DNA of 64,000 bases from Roseomonas mucosa (GCA_945878375.1 CAMDWG010000005.1:62001-126000), one strand, 5' to 3'; shown: positions 32,359 to 41,121, counted from the stretch's first letter. Numbers and translations: made by a program. The notes: generated by a model from the letters alone, not told the origin.

Positions 32359-33057
32359 ATGGTCCAGACTGTTCGGATCGAGGCCGTGGCGCGCGAGCGT
32401 GCCGGTAAGGGGGCGGCGCGCGCGACCCGGCGTGGGGGTATGGTCCCCGGTGTTGTCTATGGCGCGAAGCAGGAGGCGACGCTGATTGCGCTCGACCCCC
32501 GCGTCATCATCAAGGAACTGACGAAGGGCGGCTGGCAGTCGCACCTCTATGAGGTGGCGGTCACCGACGGCCCGACGGAGCGCACCATCATGCGCGATGT
32601 CCAGTTCGACCCGGTCACCGACCGGCCCGTCCATGTGGATTTCCAGCGCCTTGCCCCGGGCGCGCGCATCCGCATCCGCGTCCCCGTGGTCTTCCTGAAC
32701 GAAGACACCTCGCCGGGCCTGAAGGCTGGCGGCAGGTTGAATGTCGTCCGCCGTGAGGTCGAAGTGCTGGCCGAACCGGCCAAGGTGCCGGAGAAGCTGG
32801 AGATCGACCTCGGCGCCGCGAAGATCGGCGACAACCTGCGCTGGTCCTCGATCAAGGACCATTTCGGCGCACGTCCGGGCATCGTCGGCCGCGACTTCAT
32901 GGTCGCGTCCATCGCCGCCCCGATCGTGGAGGCCGAGGCCGCCCCGGTGGCCGCGGCGGAGCCTGCCAAGGGCAAGGGCAAGGCTGCCGCCAAGCCGGCC
33001 GCGGCCAAGCCGGCGGCCGCTGCGGCGAAGCCCGCCGCGCCGGCGAAGAAGAAGTAA
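32359..33057 (+). CDS. rplY: Ribosomal protein L25/Ctc family (bL25)
   Basis: 232-residue long-form bL25 protein binding 5S rRNA. The N-terminal L25 domain has VARERAGKGAARATRRGGMVPGVVYG and the C-terminal beta domain has RLNVVRREVEVLAEP and LRWSSIKDHFGARPG. A Lys/Ala/Pro-rich tail of about 40 residues (KGKGKAAAKPAA ... PAKKK) follows, similar in style to the histone-like protein at 22397. ATG at 32359 follows AAGGAGCC. It is followed by pth after 24 nt, the conserved rplY-pth-ychF order. Confidence 0.93.
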   Translation: MVQTVRIEAVARERAGKGAARATRRGGMVPGVVYGAKQEATLIALDPRVIIKELTKGGWQSHLYEVAVTDGPTERTIMRDVQFDPVTDRPVHVDFQRLAPGARIRIRVPVVFLNEDTSPGLKAGGRLNVVRREVEVLAEPAKVPEKLEIDLGAAKIGDNLRWSSIKDHFGARPGIVGRDFMVASIAAPIVEAEAAPVAAAEPAKGKGKAAAKPAAAKPAAAAAKPAAPAKKK

Positions 33058-33081
33058 CCTCCGCGCCAGGGGGGCGGTATC

Positions 33082-33660
33082 GTGCTGCTGTGGGTGGGGC
33101 TGGGCAATCCTGGCCCGGAACACGCCAAGCAGCGGCACAATATCGGCTTCATGGCCCTCGACGCGATCGCGCAGCGCCACGGCTTCTCGCCGTGGCGCAA
33201 GCGCTTCCGGGGGGAGGTTGCGGAAGGCAGTGTTGGCGGGGCGAAGGTGCTCGCGCTGAAGCCGCTGACCTATATGAACGGCTCCGGCGATGCGGTGCAG
33301 CAGGCCGCGAGCTTCCACAAGATCGCACCCGCCGCCATCTGGGCCTTCCACGACGAGCTCGACCTCGCGCCCGGCAAGGTCCGAGTGAAGAAGGGCGGCG
33401 GCACGGCGGGGCATAACGGGTTGCGCGACATGCAGCGCGCGCTCGCCACACCCGATTTCGGCCGCGTGCGGCTGGGTATCGGCCATCCGGGCCACAAGGA
33501 CCGCGTGACGGGCCATGTGCTCGGCAATTTCGCCAAGGTGGACACCTGGCTCGATCCGGTGCTGGACGCCGTGGCAGATGCGGCCCCGCTGCTCGCCGCC
33601 GGCAAGGCCGAGGATTTCATGACGCGCGTCGCCTTGCTGACGCAGGCGCAGGAGGGCTGA
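33082..33660 (+). CDS. pth: Peptidyl-tRNA hydrolase
   Basis: 192-residue Pth. It releases tRNA from stalled peptidyl-tRNA. WVGLGNPGPEHAKQRHNIGF near the start contains the conserved Asn and catalytic His, and FHDELDLAPGKVRVKKGGGTAGHNGLRD carries the catalytic Asp and substrate loop. GTG start after GGGGGGCGGTATC. It is coupled to the downstream Ala-rich gene, which starts 4 nt after its stop. Confidence 0.94.
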   Translation: MLLWVGLGNPGPEHAKQRHNIGFMALDAIAQRHGFSPWRKRFRGEVAEGSVGGAKVLALKPLTYMNGSGDAVQQAASFHKIAPAAIWAFHDELDLAPGKVRVKKGGGTAGHNGLRDMQRALATPDFGRVRLGIGHPGHKDRVTGHVLGNFAKVDTWLDPVLDAVADAAPLLAAGKAEDFMTRVALLTQAQEG

Positions 33661-33664
33661 ACCG

Positions 33665-34123
33665 ATGGGCGACAGCGTCTACGAGGACAGCTTCGGCGAT
33701 ATGGGCCACGGCCCCGGCCCCGAGGATGTCGCCAATGGCGCCGCCGCGCTGGCTGCCGGCCTGGTGCGGGAAGCGATGGCGTTGGCCCAGGCCGCCGCCG
33801 CGCTGCGCGCCGCGACCGCGCCCGGCCCCGATGGGGCCGCCGATATGCGCCGCGCCCGACTTGCCGCCCATGCGGGCGGGGAAGCCGCGGCGCGCGCCGC
33901 GCTCGCGCTGGACGCCGCCGCGATGCTGGGCGTGCGCCAGCCGCCGCGCGACCTTGCGCCGCGCTTGGCCGATGCCGCGAAGCGCGCCGGCCTGCCGGCT
34001 GCCACCATCGCGCCGCTGCTGCGTGCGGCGGCGCTCGATTTCCGCACCGATGACGCCGCGGCGCGCATCGCCGCCTCCACCTTCGCCGCCGAGCTTTGCG
34101 CCCTGCTGGCGCAGGGCGACTAG
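33665..34123 (+). CDS. Alanine-rich protein of unknown function between pth and ychF
   Basis: 152-residue alanine-rich, probably all-helical protein with an acidic head (MGDSVYEDSFGDMG) and heptad-like Ala/Leu runs. Cysteine occurs once, near the C-terminus (ELCALLAQ). No domain is recognised. It has an excellent ribosome site (GGAGGGCTGAACCG, overlapping the pth stop), and third codon positions are GC as in neighbouring genes. Both support a real gene. The conserved neighbourhood suggests a role near translation, but nothing direct supports that. Confidence 0.6.
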   Translation: MGDSVYEDSFGDMGHGPGPEDVANGAAALAAGLVREAMALAQAAAALRAATAPGPDGAADMRRARLAAHAGGEAAARAALALDAAAMLGVRQPPRDLAPRLADAAKRAGLPAATIAPLLRAAALDFRTDDAAARIAASTFAAELCALLAQGD

Positions 34124-34128
34124 CGGTG

Positions 34129-34280
34129 CCTCAGACGCCGGCGCCGGCCTCCGCAGGCTTGGCTTTCGCGCAGGCCACGGGCGTGCCGGTGGCGCGGTTG
34201 GTTGGTGCGCGGCGCCCTTCGGGCGCGTCGTGCCGCAGGCACGCCTGCGGCGTGACGCCGGCGTGAAGAACGCCGGCCGC
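34129..34280 (+). repeat. Dispersed structured repeat, copy B
   Basis: The longest copy, starting 6 nt after the stop of the Ala-rich gene and ending at a 15-bp triplication. It has the core CTTGGCTTTCGCGCAGGCCA, hairpins GCGCCC-TTC-GGGCGC (34212-34226) and CCGCAGG-CACG-CCTGCGG (34233-34250), and a terminal hairpin GCCGGCGT-GAAGA-ACGCCGGC (34257-34277). No T-run follows, so it is not a standard terminator. Confidence 0.75.
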
Positions 34281-34325
34281 CTGTTCAGACTGGGCCTGTT
34301 CAGACTGGGCCTGTTCAGACTGGGA
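34281..34325 (+). repeat. 15-bp tandem triplication carrying the ychF ribosome site
   Basis: Three head-to-tail copies of CTGTTCAGACTGGGC, the last ending in A instead of C. That change makes GGGAG, 7 nt before the ychF ATG, which is the best Shine-Dalgarno match available. The first two copies lack it. Confidence 0.85.
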
Positions 34326-34332
34326 GTGTGAC

Positions 34333-35427
34333 ATGGGTTTCAACTGCGGCATCGTGGGCCTGCCGAATGTCGGCAAATCCACCCTGTTCAACGCGCTGAC
34401 GCAGACCGCTGCCGCGCAGGCCGCGAATTATCCCTTCTGCACGATCGAGCCGAATGTCGGCCGCGTCGGCGTGCCTGACCGCCGGCTGGATGTGCTGGCG
34501 AAGATCGGCAAGAGCCAGAAGATCGTGCCCACCAGCCTGGAATTCGTGGACATCGCCGGCCTGGTGCGCGGTGCGTCGAAGGGCGAAGGGCTCGGCAACC
34601 AGTTCCTGGCCAACATCCGGGAAGTGGACGCCATCGTCCATGTGCTGCGCTGCTTCGAGGATGGCGACATCACCCATGTCGAGGGGAACGTCGATCCCGT
34701 CCGCGATGCCGAGACGGTGGAGACGGAGCTGATGCTCGCCGACCTCGACAGCCTGGAGAAGCGCAGTGTGGCGCTGGCCAAGCGCGCGCGTGGCGGCGAC
34801 AAGGAAGCGGTGGCGCAGATGGCGCTGATCGAGCCGCTGAAGGCCGCGCTCGAAGCCGGCAAGCCGGCGCGGGAAGCCGTGCCGAAGGGCGAGGAAGTGA
34901 ACGCCGCGCGGCTGCAGCTGATGACCACCAAGCCCGTGCTCTATGTCTGCAATGTCGAGGAAGGCTCGGCGGCCACCGGCAACGCGCACAGCGCGGCCGT
35001 TTTCGCCATGGCGAAGGCGAAGGGGGCGAAGGCGGTCATCGTGTCTGCCGCCATCGAGGCCGAGATCAGCCAGATGGCGGATGCGGACCGCGCCGAGTTC
35101 CTCGCCTCCCTCGGCCTGGAAGATAGCGGCCTCGATCGTATCATCCGCGCGGGCTACGAGCTGCTCGGGCTGTTCACCTATTTCACGGTGGGGCCGAAGG
35201 AAGCGCGGGCCTGGACGATCACCAAGGGCACCAAGGCGCCGGGCGCCGCGGGCGTGATCCATGGCGATTTCGAACGCGGCTTCATCGCCGCCGAGACCAT
35301 CGCCTATGACGACTACGTCGCGCTGGGCGGTGAAGGCGGCGCGAAGGAAGCCGGCAAGATGCGTGTCGAGGGCAAGGAATACGTCGTGAAGGACGGCGAC
35401 GTCCTGCTGTTCCGGTTCAACGTTTAA
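34333..35427 (+). CDS. ychF: Redox-regulated ATPase/GTPase YchF (OLA1)
   Basis: 364-residue YchF, a P-loop NTPase with ATP preference that binds ribosomes and takes part in stress responses. The P-loop is [14 protein letters not shown], the switch I region [12 protein letters not shown], and G3 [20 protein letters not shown]. The usual NKxD is replaced by NVEE, as expected for the family. A C-terminal TGS domain follows ([28 protein letters not shown]). Repeat copies B and C bracket the gene. Confidence 0.95.
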   Translation: MGFNCGIVGLPNVGKSTLFNALTQTAAAQAANYPFCTIEPNVGRVGVPDRRLDVLAKIGKSQKIVPTSLEFVDIAGLVRGASKGEGLGNQFLANIREVDAIVHVLRCFEDGDITHVEGNVDPVRDAETVETELMLADLDSLEKRSVALAKRARGGDKEAVAQMALIEPLKAALEAGKPAREAVPKGEEVNAARLQLMTTKPVLYVCNVEEGSAATGNAHSAAVFAMAKAKGAKAVIVSAAIEAEISQMADADRAEFLASLGLEDSGLDRIIRAGYELLGLFTYFTVGPKEARAWTITKGTKAPGAAGVIHGDFERGFIAAETIAYDDYVALGGEGGAKEAGKMRVEGKEYVVKDGDVLLFRFNV

Positions 35428-35428
35428 G

Positions 35429-35556
35429 GCCTCAGGCGCCGGCGCGCCCTCCGGGCGCTTGGCGTGCGCGCAGGCCACTGTTGCGCCGGGCCCAGCGGTT
35501 GGTTGGTGCGCGGGCCGCATTCGCGGCCTCGGCCGGCGTGAAGGACGCCGGCCGCC
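35429..35556 (+). repeat. Dispersed structured repeat, copy C
   Basis: Starts 2 nt after the ychF stop. Core CTTGGCGTGCGCGCAGGCCA. Three hairpins: CGCCC-TCC-GGGCG, GGCCGC-ATTC-GCGGCC (35513-35528) and GGCCGGCGT-GAAGG-ACGCCGGCC (35531-35553). It is in direct orientation to copy B, 1.15 kb away. Confidence 0.75.
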
Positions 35557-35629
35557 ATCGGATCACCAGAAACGCCCGCTGGTATCAGACCCCGTCGCGG
35601 CCTTGGCCTGCACTGCAGGTCGCCCGCGA

Positions 35630-36805
35630 TCACACGGCTTCCGCCGCCACCCAGCCGCTCGACCATGCCCATTGGAAATTGTAGCCGCCGAGCCAGCCGG
35701 TGACGTCCACCGCTTCCCCGATCACGAACAGGCCCGGCACCGCCTTCGCCATCATCGTCTTCTGGTCGAGCGCCGCCGTGTCCACGCCGCCGAGCGTGAC
35801 CTCCGCCTTCGCATAGCCCTCGGTGCCAGAAGGCGTCAGACGCCATGCCTTCAGCAATGCGCCGAGCCGCGTGAGGTCCTTGTCGCCCACTTCCCCGATC
35901 ACGCGCGGCGGCAGATGGGCGGCGGCGAGCGACTGGGCCAGGCGCTGCGGGACCAGCTCGGACAGCACCGTCTTCGGCTCGGCCTTGGGACGCGCGCGCT
36001 TGCCGGCCAATAGCAGCGCGGTGGCGTCGCGGTCCGGCAGCAGGTCGAGCGTGATCGCCTCCCCCTCTCGCCAATAGGAAGACGCCTGCAGGATCGCCGG
36101 TCCCGACAATCCGCGATGGGTGAACAGCATCGCTTCCCGGAACGCGGCGCGGCCGCAGCGCGCGATGCTATCGAGCGCGAGGCCCGAGAGCGGGCGCATC
36201 AACTCCAGCGCCTGCTCCGCGAATGTCAGCGGCACCAGCGCCGGGCGCGCTTCTGCCATCGCCAGACCGAATTGCCGCGCGATGTCGTGGGACAGGCCCG
36301 TCGCCCCCATCTTCGGGATGGAAAGCCCGCCCGTCGCCAGCACCAGCGACGCCGCGCCGAAGCTGCCGCGATCAGTCTCCACCCGGAAGCGCTCCGCGCG
36401 GGTGACGCCCAGGATGCGGTGGTTCAGGCGCAGATCGACATGTGCCGCCGCGCATTCGGCCAGCAGCATCCCCACGATCTCCCGCGCCGAGCCGTCGCAG
36501 AACAACTGGCCGAGCGTCTTCTCGTGGAAGGCGATGCGGTGCTTGCGGACCAGCGCGATGAAGTCGTGCTGCGTGTAGCGCGAGAGGGCGGAGCGCGCGA
36601 AATGCGGATTGGCCGACAGGAAGCGATCCGGCGCGCAGCCTGTATTCGTGAAGTTGCAGCGCCCGCCGCCGCTGATGAGGATCTTCTTCCCCGCCGCCTC
36701 CGCATGGTCCAGCAGCAGCACGCGCTTGCCCATCTGCCCCGCGCGCAAGGCGCACATCAGCCCGGCGGCGCCGGCGCCGAGGATGATGACGTCGAAATCC
36801 TGCAC
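35630..36805 (-). CDS. BaiN/HI0933-type FAD-dependent oxidoreductase
   Basis: 391-residue flavoprotein of the HI0933/BaiN family. The FAD loop is DVIILGAGAAGLMCALRAGQMG, then KKILISGGGRCNFTN (family signature), GTEGYAKAEVTLGGV and the C-terminal FAD contact GLFVIGEAVDVTGWLGGYNFQWAWSSG. There is no ATG at the expected position. GTG at 36805 starts the FAD fold directly and lies 5 nt after the stop of the upstream flavoprotein, so it may rely on coupled translation. The substrate is unknown. Confidence 0.85.
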   Translation of the reverse strand: MQDFDVIILGAGAAGLMCALRAGQMGKRVLLLDHAEAAGKKILISGGGRCNFTNTGCAPDRFLSANPHFARSALSRYTQHDFIALVRKHRIAFHEKTLGQLFCDGSAREIVGMLLAECAAAHVDLRLNHRILGVTRAERFRVETDRGSFGAASLVLATGGLSIPKMGATGLSHDIARQFGLAMAEARPALVPLTFAEQALELMRPLSGLALDSIARCGRAAFREAMLFTHRGLSGPAILQASSYWREGEAITLDLLPDRDATALLLAGKRARPKAEPKTVLSELVPQRLAQSLAAAHLPPRVIGEVGDKDLTRLGALLKAWRLTPSGTEGYAKAEVTLGGVDTAALDQKTMMAKAVPGLFVIGEAVDVTGWLGGYNFQWAWSSGWVAAEAV

Positions 36806-36810
36806 GATCT

Positions 36811-38454
36811 TCAGGCCGCGTCCGCCAGGCCTGCCATGTCGCGCCCGACCGCTTCCGCCACGCGGATGCCGTCCACGCCGGCTGAGAAGATGCCGCCCGC
36901 ATAGCCCGCACCTTCGCCGGCCGGATAGAGGCCGAGCGTGTTGACGCTGCGGAAGGTCGCGTCCCGCCGGATACGGATCGGGGAAGATGTGCGAGTCTCG
37001 ACGCCCGTCATCACCGCATCCTCCATGTCGAAGCCGCGGATCTGCCGGCCGAAGGCGGGCAGGGCTTCGCGGATCGCGGCCACCGCGAAATCCGGCAGGC
37101 AGAGCGCAAGATCGGTCGGCGTCACGCCCGGCTTGTAGGACGGCACGACCGCGCCGAGCGTGGTGGAAGGACGCCCTTTCAGGAAATCGCCCACGCGCTG
37201 TGCCGGGGCGGCATAGGTGCCGCCCCCCGCGACGAAGGCGGCTTCTTCCCACTTCCGCTGGAAGTCGATGCCGGCGAGCGGATGACCGGGATAATCGACC
37301 TCCGGCGTGATGCCGACCACGATGCCGGCATTCGCGTTGCGCTCGGCGCGCGAATACTGGCTCATCCCATTCGTCACCAGCCGCCCCGGCTCGCTCGCGG
37401 CGGCGACCACGGTGCCGCCCGGGCACATGCAGAAGGAATAGACGCCGCGGCCATTGGCGGCGTGATGCACGATCTTGTAGTCCGCCGCGCCCAGGATCGG
37501 GTTGCCCGCGAAATCGCCGAAGCGCGCGCGGTCGATGATGGATTGCGGATGCTCGATCCGCACGCCGATGGAGAAGGGCTTGGCCTCGACATACACGCCG
37601 CGCTCATGCAGCCGCGCGAAGGTGTCGCGAGAGGAATGGCCGATGGCGAGCACGACATGGTCGGTCTCGATCGTCTCACCGGCTTCGGTGACGACGCCGC
37701 GCATCCGGCGGGTGCCGTCGCGGCCGGTCTCGATGACGAAATCGACCGCCTTGGTGCCGAAGCGATATTCGCCGCCCATCGCCTCGATCTTCGCGCGCAT
37801 GCTTTCCACCATCTGCACCAGGCGGAAGGTGCCGATATGGGGCTTCGCGACGAACAGGATCTCCTCCGGCGCGCCAGCCTCGACGAATTCGGTCAGCACC
37901 TTGCGGCCGAGGTGATGGGGGTCCTTGATGCCCGACCAGAGCTTGCCGTCGGAGAAGGTGCCGGCCCCGCCTTCGCCGAATTGCACGTTGCTTTCGGGCG
38001 TCAGCACGTTCCGGCGCCACAGCGCCCAGGTGTCCTTGGTGCGCTCCCGCACCACCTTGCCGCGTTCGAGGATGATGGGCCCGAAGCCCATCTCGGCCAG
38101 GATCAGCGCCGCGAAGATGCCGCAGGGACCGGTGCCGATCACCACCGGGCGCTTCGGCACATGGGCCGGTGCATGCGCGACGGGGCGATAGTTGGTGTCG
38201 GGCGCCGGGCCGAGGGTGCGGGCCAGCACCGCATCGCGTGCATGGCGGCGCAGCAGCGCGGCCTCATCCGCCACGCTGAAATCGACGGAATAGACGAGTT
38301 CGATGGCGGATCGCTTGCGCGCATCCCAGGCCCGCCGCGCCACGGCGAAGGACAGCAGATCCTGCTTCCGCAGCCCGAGGCGGGCGCAGAGCGCGGCTTC
38401 CACGGCGCCATCCGGATGGTCGAGCGGCAGTTTGAGTTCGGTCAGTCGCAGCAT
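36811..38454 (-). CDS. COG2509-type FAD-dependent dehydrogenase
   Basis: 547-residue flavoprotein of the uncharacterised COG2509 family. After an N-terminal accessory domain (about 1-95) comes VVIGTGPCGIFAALILAEMGFGPIILERG, the FAD loop. NVQFGEGGAGTFSDGKL and the SFCMCPGGTVVAAASEPG cysteine segment are family marks, and the end has GLYPAGEGAGYAGGIFSAGVDG. It heads a two-gene flavoprotein pair with the BaiN-type gene 5 nt downstream. The reaction is not known. Confidence 0.88.
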   Translation of the reverse strand: MLRLTELKLPLDHPDGAVEAALCARLGLRKQDLLSFAVARRAWDARKRSAIELVYSVDFSVADEAALLRRHARDAVLARTLGPAPDTNYRPVAHAPAHVPKRPVVIGTGPCGIFAALILAEMGFGPIILERGKVVRERTKDTWALWRRNVLTPESNVQFGEGGAGTFSDGKLWSGIKDPHHLGRKVLTEFVEAGAPEEILFVAKPHIGTFRLVQMVESMRAKIEAMGGEYRFGTKAVDFVIETGRDGTRRMRGVVTEAGETIETDHVVLAIGHSSRDTFARLHERGVYVEAKPFSIGVRIEHPQSIIDRARFGDFAGNPILGAADYKIVHHAANGRGVYSFCMCPGGTVVAAASEPGRLVTNGMSQYSRAERNANAGIVVGITPEVDYPGHPLAGIDFQRKWEEAAFVAGGGTYAAPAQRVGDFLKGRPSTTLGAVVPSYKPGVTPTDLALCLPDFAVAAIREALPAFGRQIRGFDMEDAVMTGVETRTSSPIRIRRDATFRSVNTLGLYPAGEGAGYAGGIFSAGVDGIRVAEAVGRDMAGLADAA

Positions 38455-38506
38455 GCGACCCCCTTCTACCGCAGGACCGCACCTGGCCGAAAGGCGAGGC
38501 GCGGGG

Positions 38507-39070
38507 CTAGAGCGCCGTCGGCGTAATGCCCCAGGCCTTGCCGCCATCCGGCGGCGGCGTGATGTGCATCGGCAGCGCGTTCGGCGTGCGGACATTCGGC
38601 TCATGGCCCAGTGCGAGGCGGAGCGCGCGGAACAGCGCGCCATGCGCCACCACCAGCACCGGGGCGGGCTGTGCCAGCGCGCGGTTCAGGCCGCGCACCG
38701 CGCGGTCCAGCAGCTCCTGGAAGGATTCCGCATCGGCCGGCGTGTAGCTGCCGGCGATCCAGTCATCGTACCAATCGCCCATCGGCTGGCCTTCCTGTTC
38801 CCCGAAGCACACCTCGGCCAGGTCAGGATCGAAGGAGATGGGCAGGCCGAGCGGCGCGGCCACGATCTCCGCCGTGCGGCGCGCGCGGGCCAGCGGAGAG
38901 GCGACGATGGTCGTGATGCGCGCGGTCCGGAGCGCCTGCGCGGCGCGTTCGGCCTGGATCACGCCCACCTCGTTCAGCGGGATGTCGGTGCGGCCCTGGG
39001 ACAGGCCCTGGGCGTTCCAGTCGGTCTCGCCGTGGCGGAGGAACCAGAAGGCGGTTGTGGTCAGCATCAT
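38507..39070 (-). CDS. Histidine phosphatase family protein
   Basis: 187-residue branch-1 histidine phosphatase (phosphoglycerate-mutase-like). The catalytic RHG motif is in FLRHGETDWNAQG, the second Arg in SPLARARRTAEI, the acid in LAEVCFGEQEG and the second His in VVAHGALFRAL. The start (ATGATG) follows AGGGGAACC. It lies 8 nt after the GST stop, on the same strand. The substrate could be a sugar phosphate or a cofactor phosphate such as alpha-ribazole phosphate. Confidence 0.88.
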   Translation of the reverse strand: MMLTTTAFWFLRHGETDWNAQGLSQGRTDIPLNEVGVIQAERAAQALRTARITTIVASPLARARRTAEIVAAPLGLPISFDPDLAEVCFGEQEGQPMGDWYDDWIAGSYTPADAESFQELLDRAVRGLNRALAQPAPVLVVAHGALFRALRLALGHEPNVRTPNALPMHITPPPDGGKAWGITPTAL

Positions 39071-39078
39071 CGGTTCCC

Positions 39079-39750
39079 CTAACCTTGGGCTTTCTCGCGC
39101 GCCGTCGCGGCGGCGATCGCGGGCATGGCCGTGACCCGCGCCATCAGCGCCCCGAGCGCCGGCAGGTCGGATATGTCGAGTTTCAGAAAGCCGGCGAAGG
39201 TCCCGAGCGTCGCCAGGAAGATATCCGGCGCCGAGGGCGCATCCGTGCCCAGCAGCGTGCCGCCATGGGCGACCAGCGCCGCTTCCCCGAAGCCGAGCGC
39301 GGCGCGGACGCGCTTCAGCGCCGCGGCGCGCACCACGGTGGCGGCGGCTTCGTCCCCATCGACGAAGCGGATCGCGGCGAAGCAGGGGTTGAAGTGGCGG
39401 CCCATGCTCCAGTGGCACCAGGCCAGCCACTCGATGCCCTTGATGCGCCGCGCGGGGTCCTGCGGCAGCAGGCCGCTCTCCGGCGCGGCTTCCGCGAACC
39501 ATTGGATGATCGCGGGCAGTTCGGTGACGACGACGCCGCCTGGCAATTGCAGCGCCGGCACCTCGCCCTTCGGGTTCACGGCGAGGTAGCCCGGCTTCTT
39601 GTGGTCGCCCGCGCGCAGCGAGATGAAGCGCAGCTCGAAAGGCAGGCCCGAGACCGCCGCCACCTGGTGCGCGAGCGTCCCCGAGGTGAAGGTCGAGGTC
39701 CAGAGGACCGGTGTCTCCCCCGGCCCGCCCATCGGCTGCGCCCCGCTCAC
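39079..39750 (-). CDS. Glutathione S-transferase family protein
   Basis: 223-residue GST. The N-terminal thioredoxin-like domain has TFTSGTLAHQVAAVSGLPFEL and the cis-Pro turn GEVPALQLPGGVVVTELPAIIQW, and an all-helical C-terminal domain follows. Start is GTG, overlapping the upstream GST stop by 4 nt (GTGA). It is a tandem relative of the 39747-40370 gene, and the pair probably arose by an old duplication. The electrophilic substrate is unknown. Confidence 0.88.
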   Translation of the reverse strand: MSGAQPMGGPGETPVLWTSTFTSGTLAHQVAAVSGLPFELRFISLRAGDHKKPGYLAVNPKGEVPALQLPGGVVVTELPAIIQWFAEAAPESGLLPQDPARRIKGIEWLAWCHWSMGRHFNPCFAAIRFVDGDEAAATVVRAAALKRVRAALGFGEAALVAHGGTLLGTDAPSAPDIFLATLGTFAGFLKLDISDLPALGALMARVTAMPAIAAATAREKAQG

Positions 39751-40370
39751 AGGGCCAGGCCTTCCTGCGTCAGCGCCCGCTGCACCGCCGGCCGCGCCAG
39801 CATCGCCTTGAGATGCGCGTCGAGCGCGGGCGGCAGCGTCAGGCCCGACCGGCGCGTCGCCCAGTATTCCACGAAGAACAGCGCGGCATCGGCGACCGAA
39901 TAGCCCGATTGCAGGATCCAGGTGCCGCCCTGCCAGCCCTTCTGCAGCGTGTCGAAATACTTGGCCGCGTTCTGCTTGCCGAGTTCCACCGACTTCGGGT
40001 GGTCTTCCTCGCGGAAGCAGAAATTGCCGGGGCGGAACTGGCGGGTGAAGCCATGCGGGTGGATCGTGCCGCAGACATAATCCAGCGCTTCCAGGCAGCG
40101 GACTTCGCCTTCGAGGTCGGCTGGCAGCAGACCGGCGTCAGGATTCGCGCGGCCGAGCCAATAGGCGATCACCGGGAATTCGGTCAGCACCCGCCCATCG
40201 CCGCGGTCGAGCGCCGGGACCTTCGACTTCGGGTTCACGGCGAGGAATTCGGGCTTGTGCTGTGCGCCATCCTTCAGCGCAACCAGCGACAGCTCATAGG
40301 GCTTGCCGATCTCTTCCAGGATGATGTGGATCCCGAGCGAGCAGGCGCCTGGCGAGTAGTAGAGCTTCAC
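39747..40370 (-). CDS. Glutathione S-transferase (beta-like)
   Basis: 207-residue GST of the beta-class style: MKLYYSPGACSLGIHIILEE with the Cys10 used by beta GSTs for mixed disulfide with glutathione. NPKSKVPALDRGDGRVLTEFPVIAYWL forms the glutathione site. The C-terminal helical domain ends SGYSVADAALFFVEYW. GTG start at 40370 follows GGGAGAAC. It is translationally coupled (GTGA) to a second GST and probably co-transcribed with the histidine phosphatase gene. Confidence 0.9.
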   Translation of the reverse strand: MKLYYSPGACSLGIHIILEEIGKPYELSLVALKDGAQHKPEFLAVNPKSKVPALDRGDGRVLTEFPVIAYWLGRANPDAGLLPADLEGEVRCLEALDYVCGTIHPHGFTRQFRPGNFCFREEDHPKSVELGKQNAAKYFDTLQKGWQGGTWILQSGYSVADAALFFVEYWATRRSGLTLPPALDAHLKAMLARPAVQRALTQEGLAL

Positions 40371-40551
40371 GGATGTTCTCCCTTGGATATGCGCCGTTGT
40401 AGGGGCTGGCGGGGGGCGGTTGCCAGCCCCCCTTCCGGCGCGCTGGCGGTCGCGGATGCGTGATGCGGATCGTGCCGCACATCGTCGCGCTTGGCGCCCC
40501 GCGCGGGGCCTGGGCGTGTAGGCTTCGCGCCTCATCCGAGAGGAGGGCCCG

Positions 40552-41121
40552 ATGCACGCCACCAGACGCCACGCCATGCGCCTGTTCGCCACGGTTGCCG
40601 CCGGGGCCGCCGCCGCCGGGGGCCTATCGCGCCCCGCCCAGGCGACGACGCGTGCCGAGATCGATGCCTCTGTCACCGCCGCGCTCGCGCGGCTGCGATC
40701 GATGTCGAATGCCGAGCCGTTGCTGCGCGCGTCGGTCGCGCAGCTGATTTTCCCGCGTATCCTGAGCGGCGGCTTCATCCTGGGCGGGCAGTTTGGCGAA
40801 GGCGCGCTGATCCGGGGTGGGACCACCGCCGGCTACTACCGGATCGCCGGCGCGTCCTTCGGGCTTCTGGCCGGCGCGCAGACGGCGGGCCTCGCGATGT
40901 TCTTCATGCGGGAGGATGCGCTGACCGCGCTGCAGAACGCCAGCGGCTGGGAGATCGGAACCGGCCCCTCGGTGGTGATGCTGGATGCGGGCCTGCAGGC
41001 CAATGTCACCACCACCACGCTGACGGAGCCGGTCTATGCGATCAGCTTCGGCCAGCAGGGGTTGATGGCGGCGCTGGCCATCAACGGCACCCGGATCTCG
41101 CCCTTCACGCCGGAGTCCTGA
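40552..41121 (+). CDS. SYLF-domain (YSC84-like) lipid-binding protein
   Basis: 189-residue exported protein. A signal peptide with paired arginines (RRHAMRLFATVAAGAAAAGGL) is followed by a SYLF domain: LLRASVAQLIFPRILSGGFILGGQFGEGALI, then GYYRIAGASFGLLAGAQTAGLAMFFM. SYLF proteins bind phosphoinositides or other lipids. In bacteria they are often outer-membrane or periplasmic and of unknown role. Perfect AGGAGG ribosome site. Confidence 0.85.
   Translation: MHATRRHAMRLFATVAAGAAAAGGLSRPAQATTRAEIDASVTAALARLRSMSNAEPLLRASVAQLIFPRILSGGFILGGQFGEGALIRGGTTAGYYRIAGASFGLLAGAQTAGLAMFFMREDALTALQNASGWEIGTGPSVVMLDAGLQANVTTTTLTEPVYAISFGQQGLMAALAINGTRISPFTPES

Noticed and set aside
34257-34277. Terminal hairpin of repeat copy B as an ordinary terminator
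   Set aside because: No T-run follows, the hairpin recurs with different stems in four places, and the ychF ribosome site lies directly after it.
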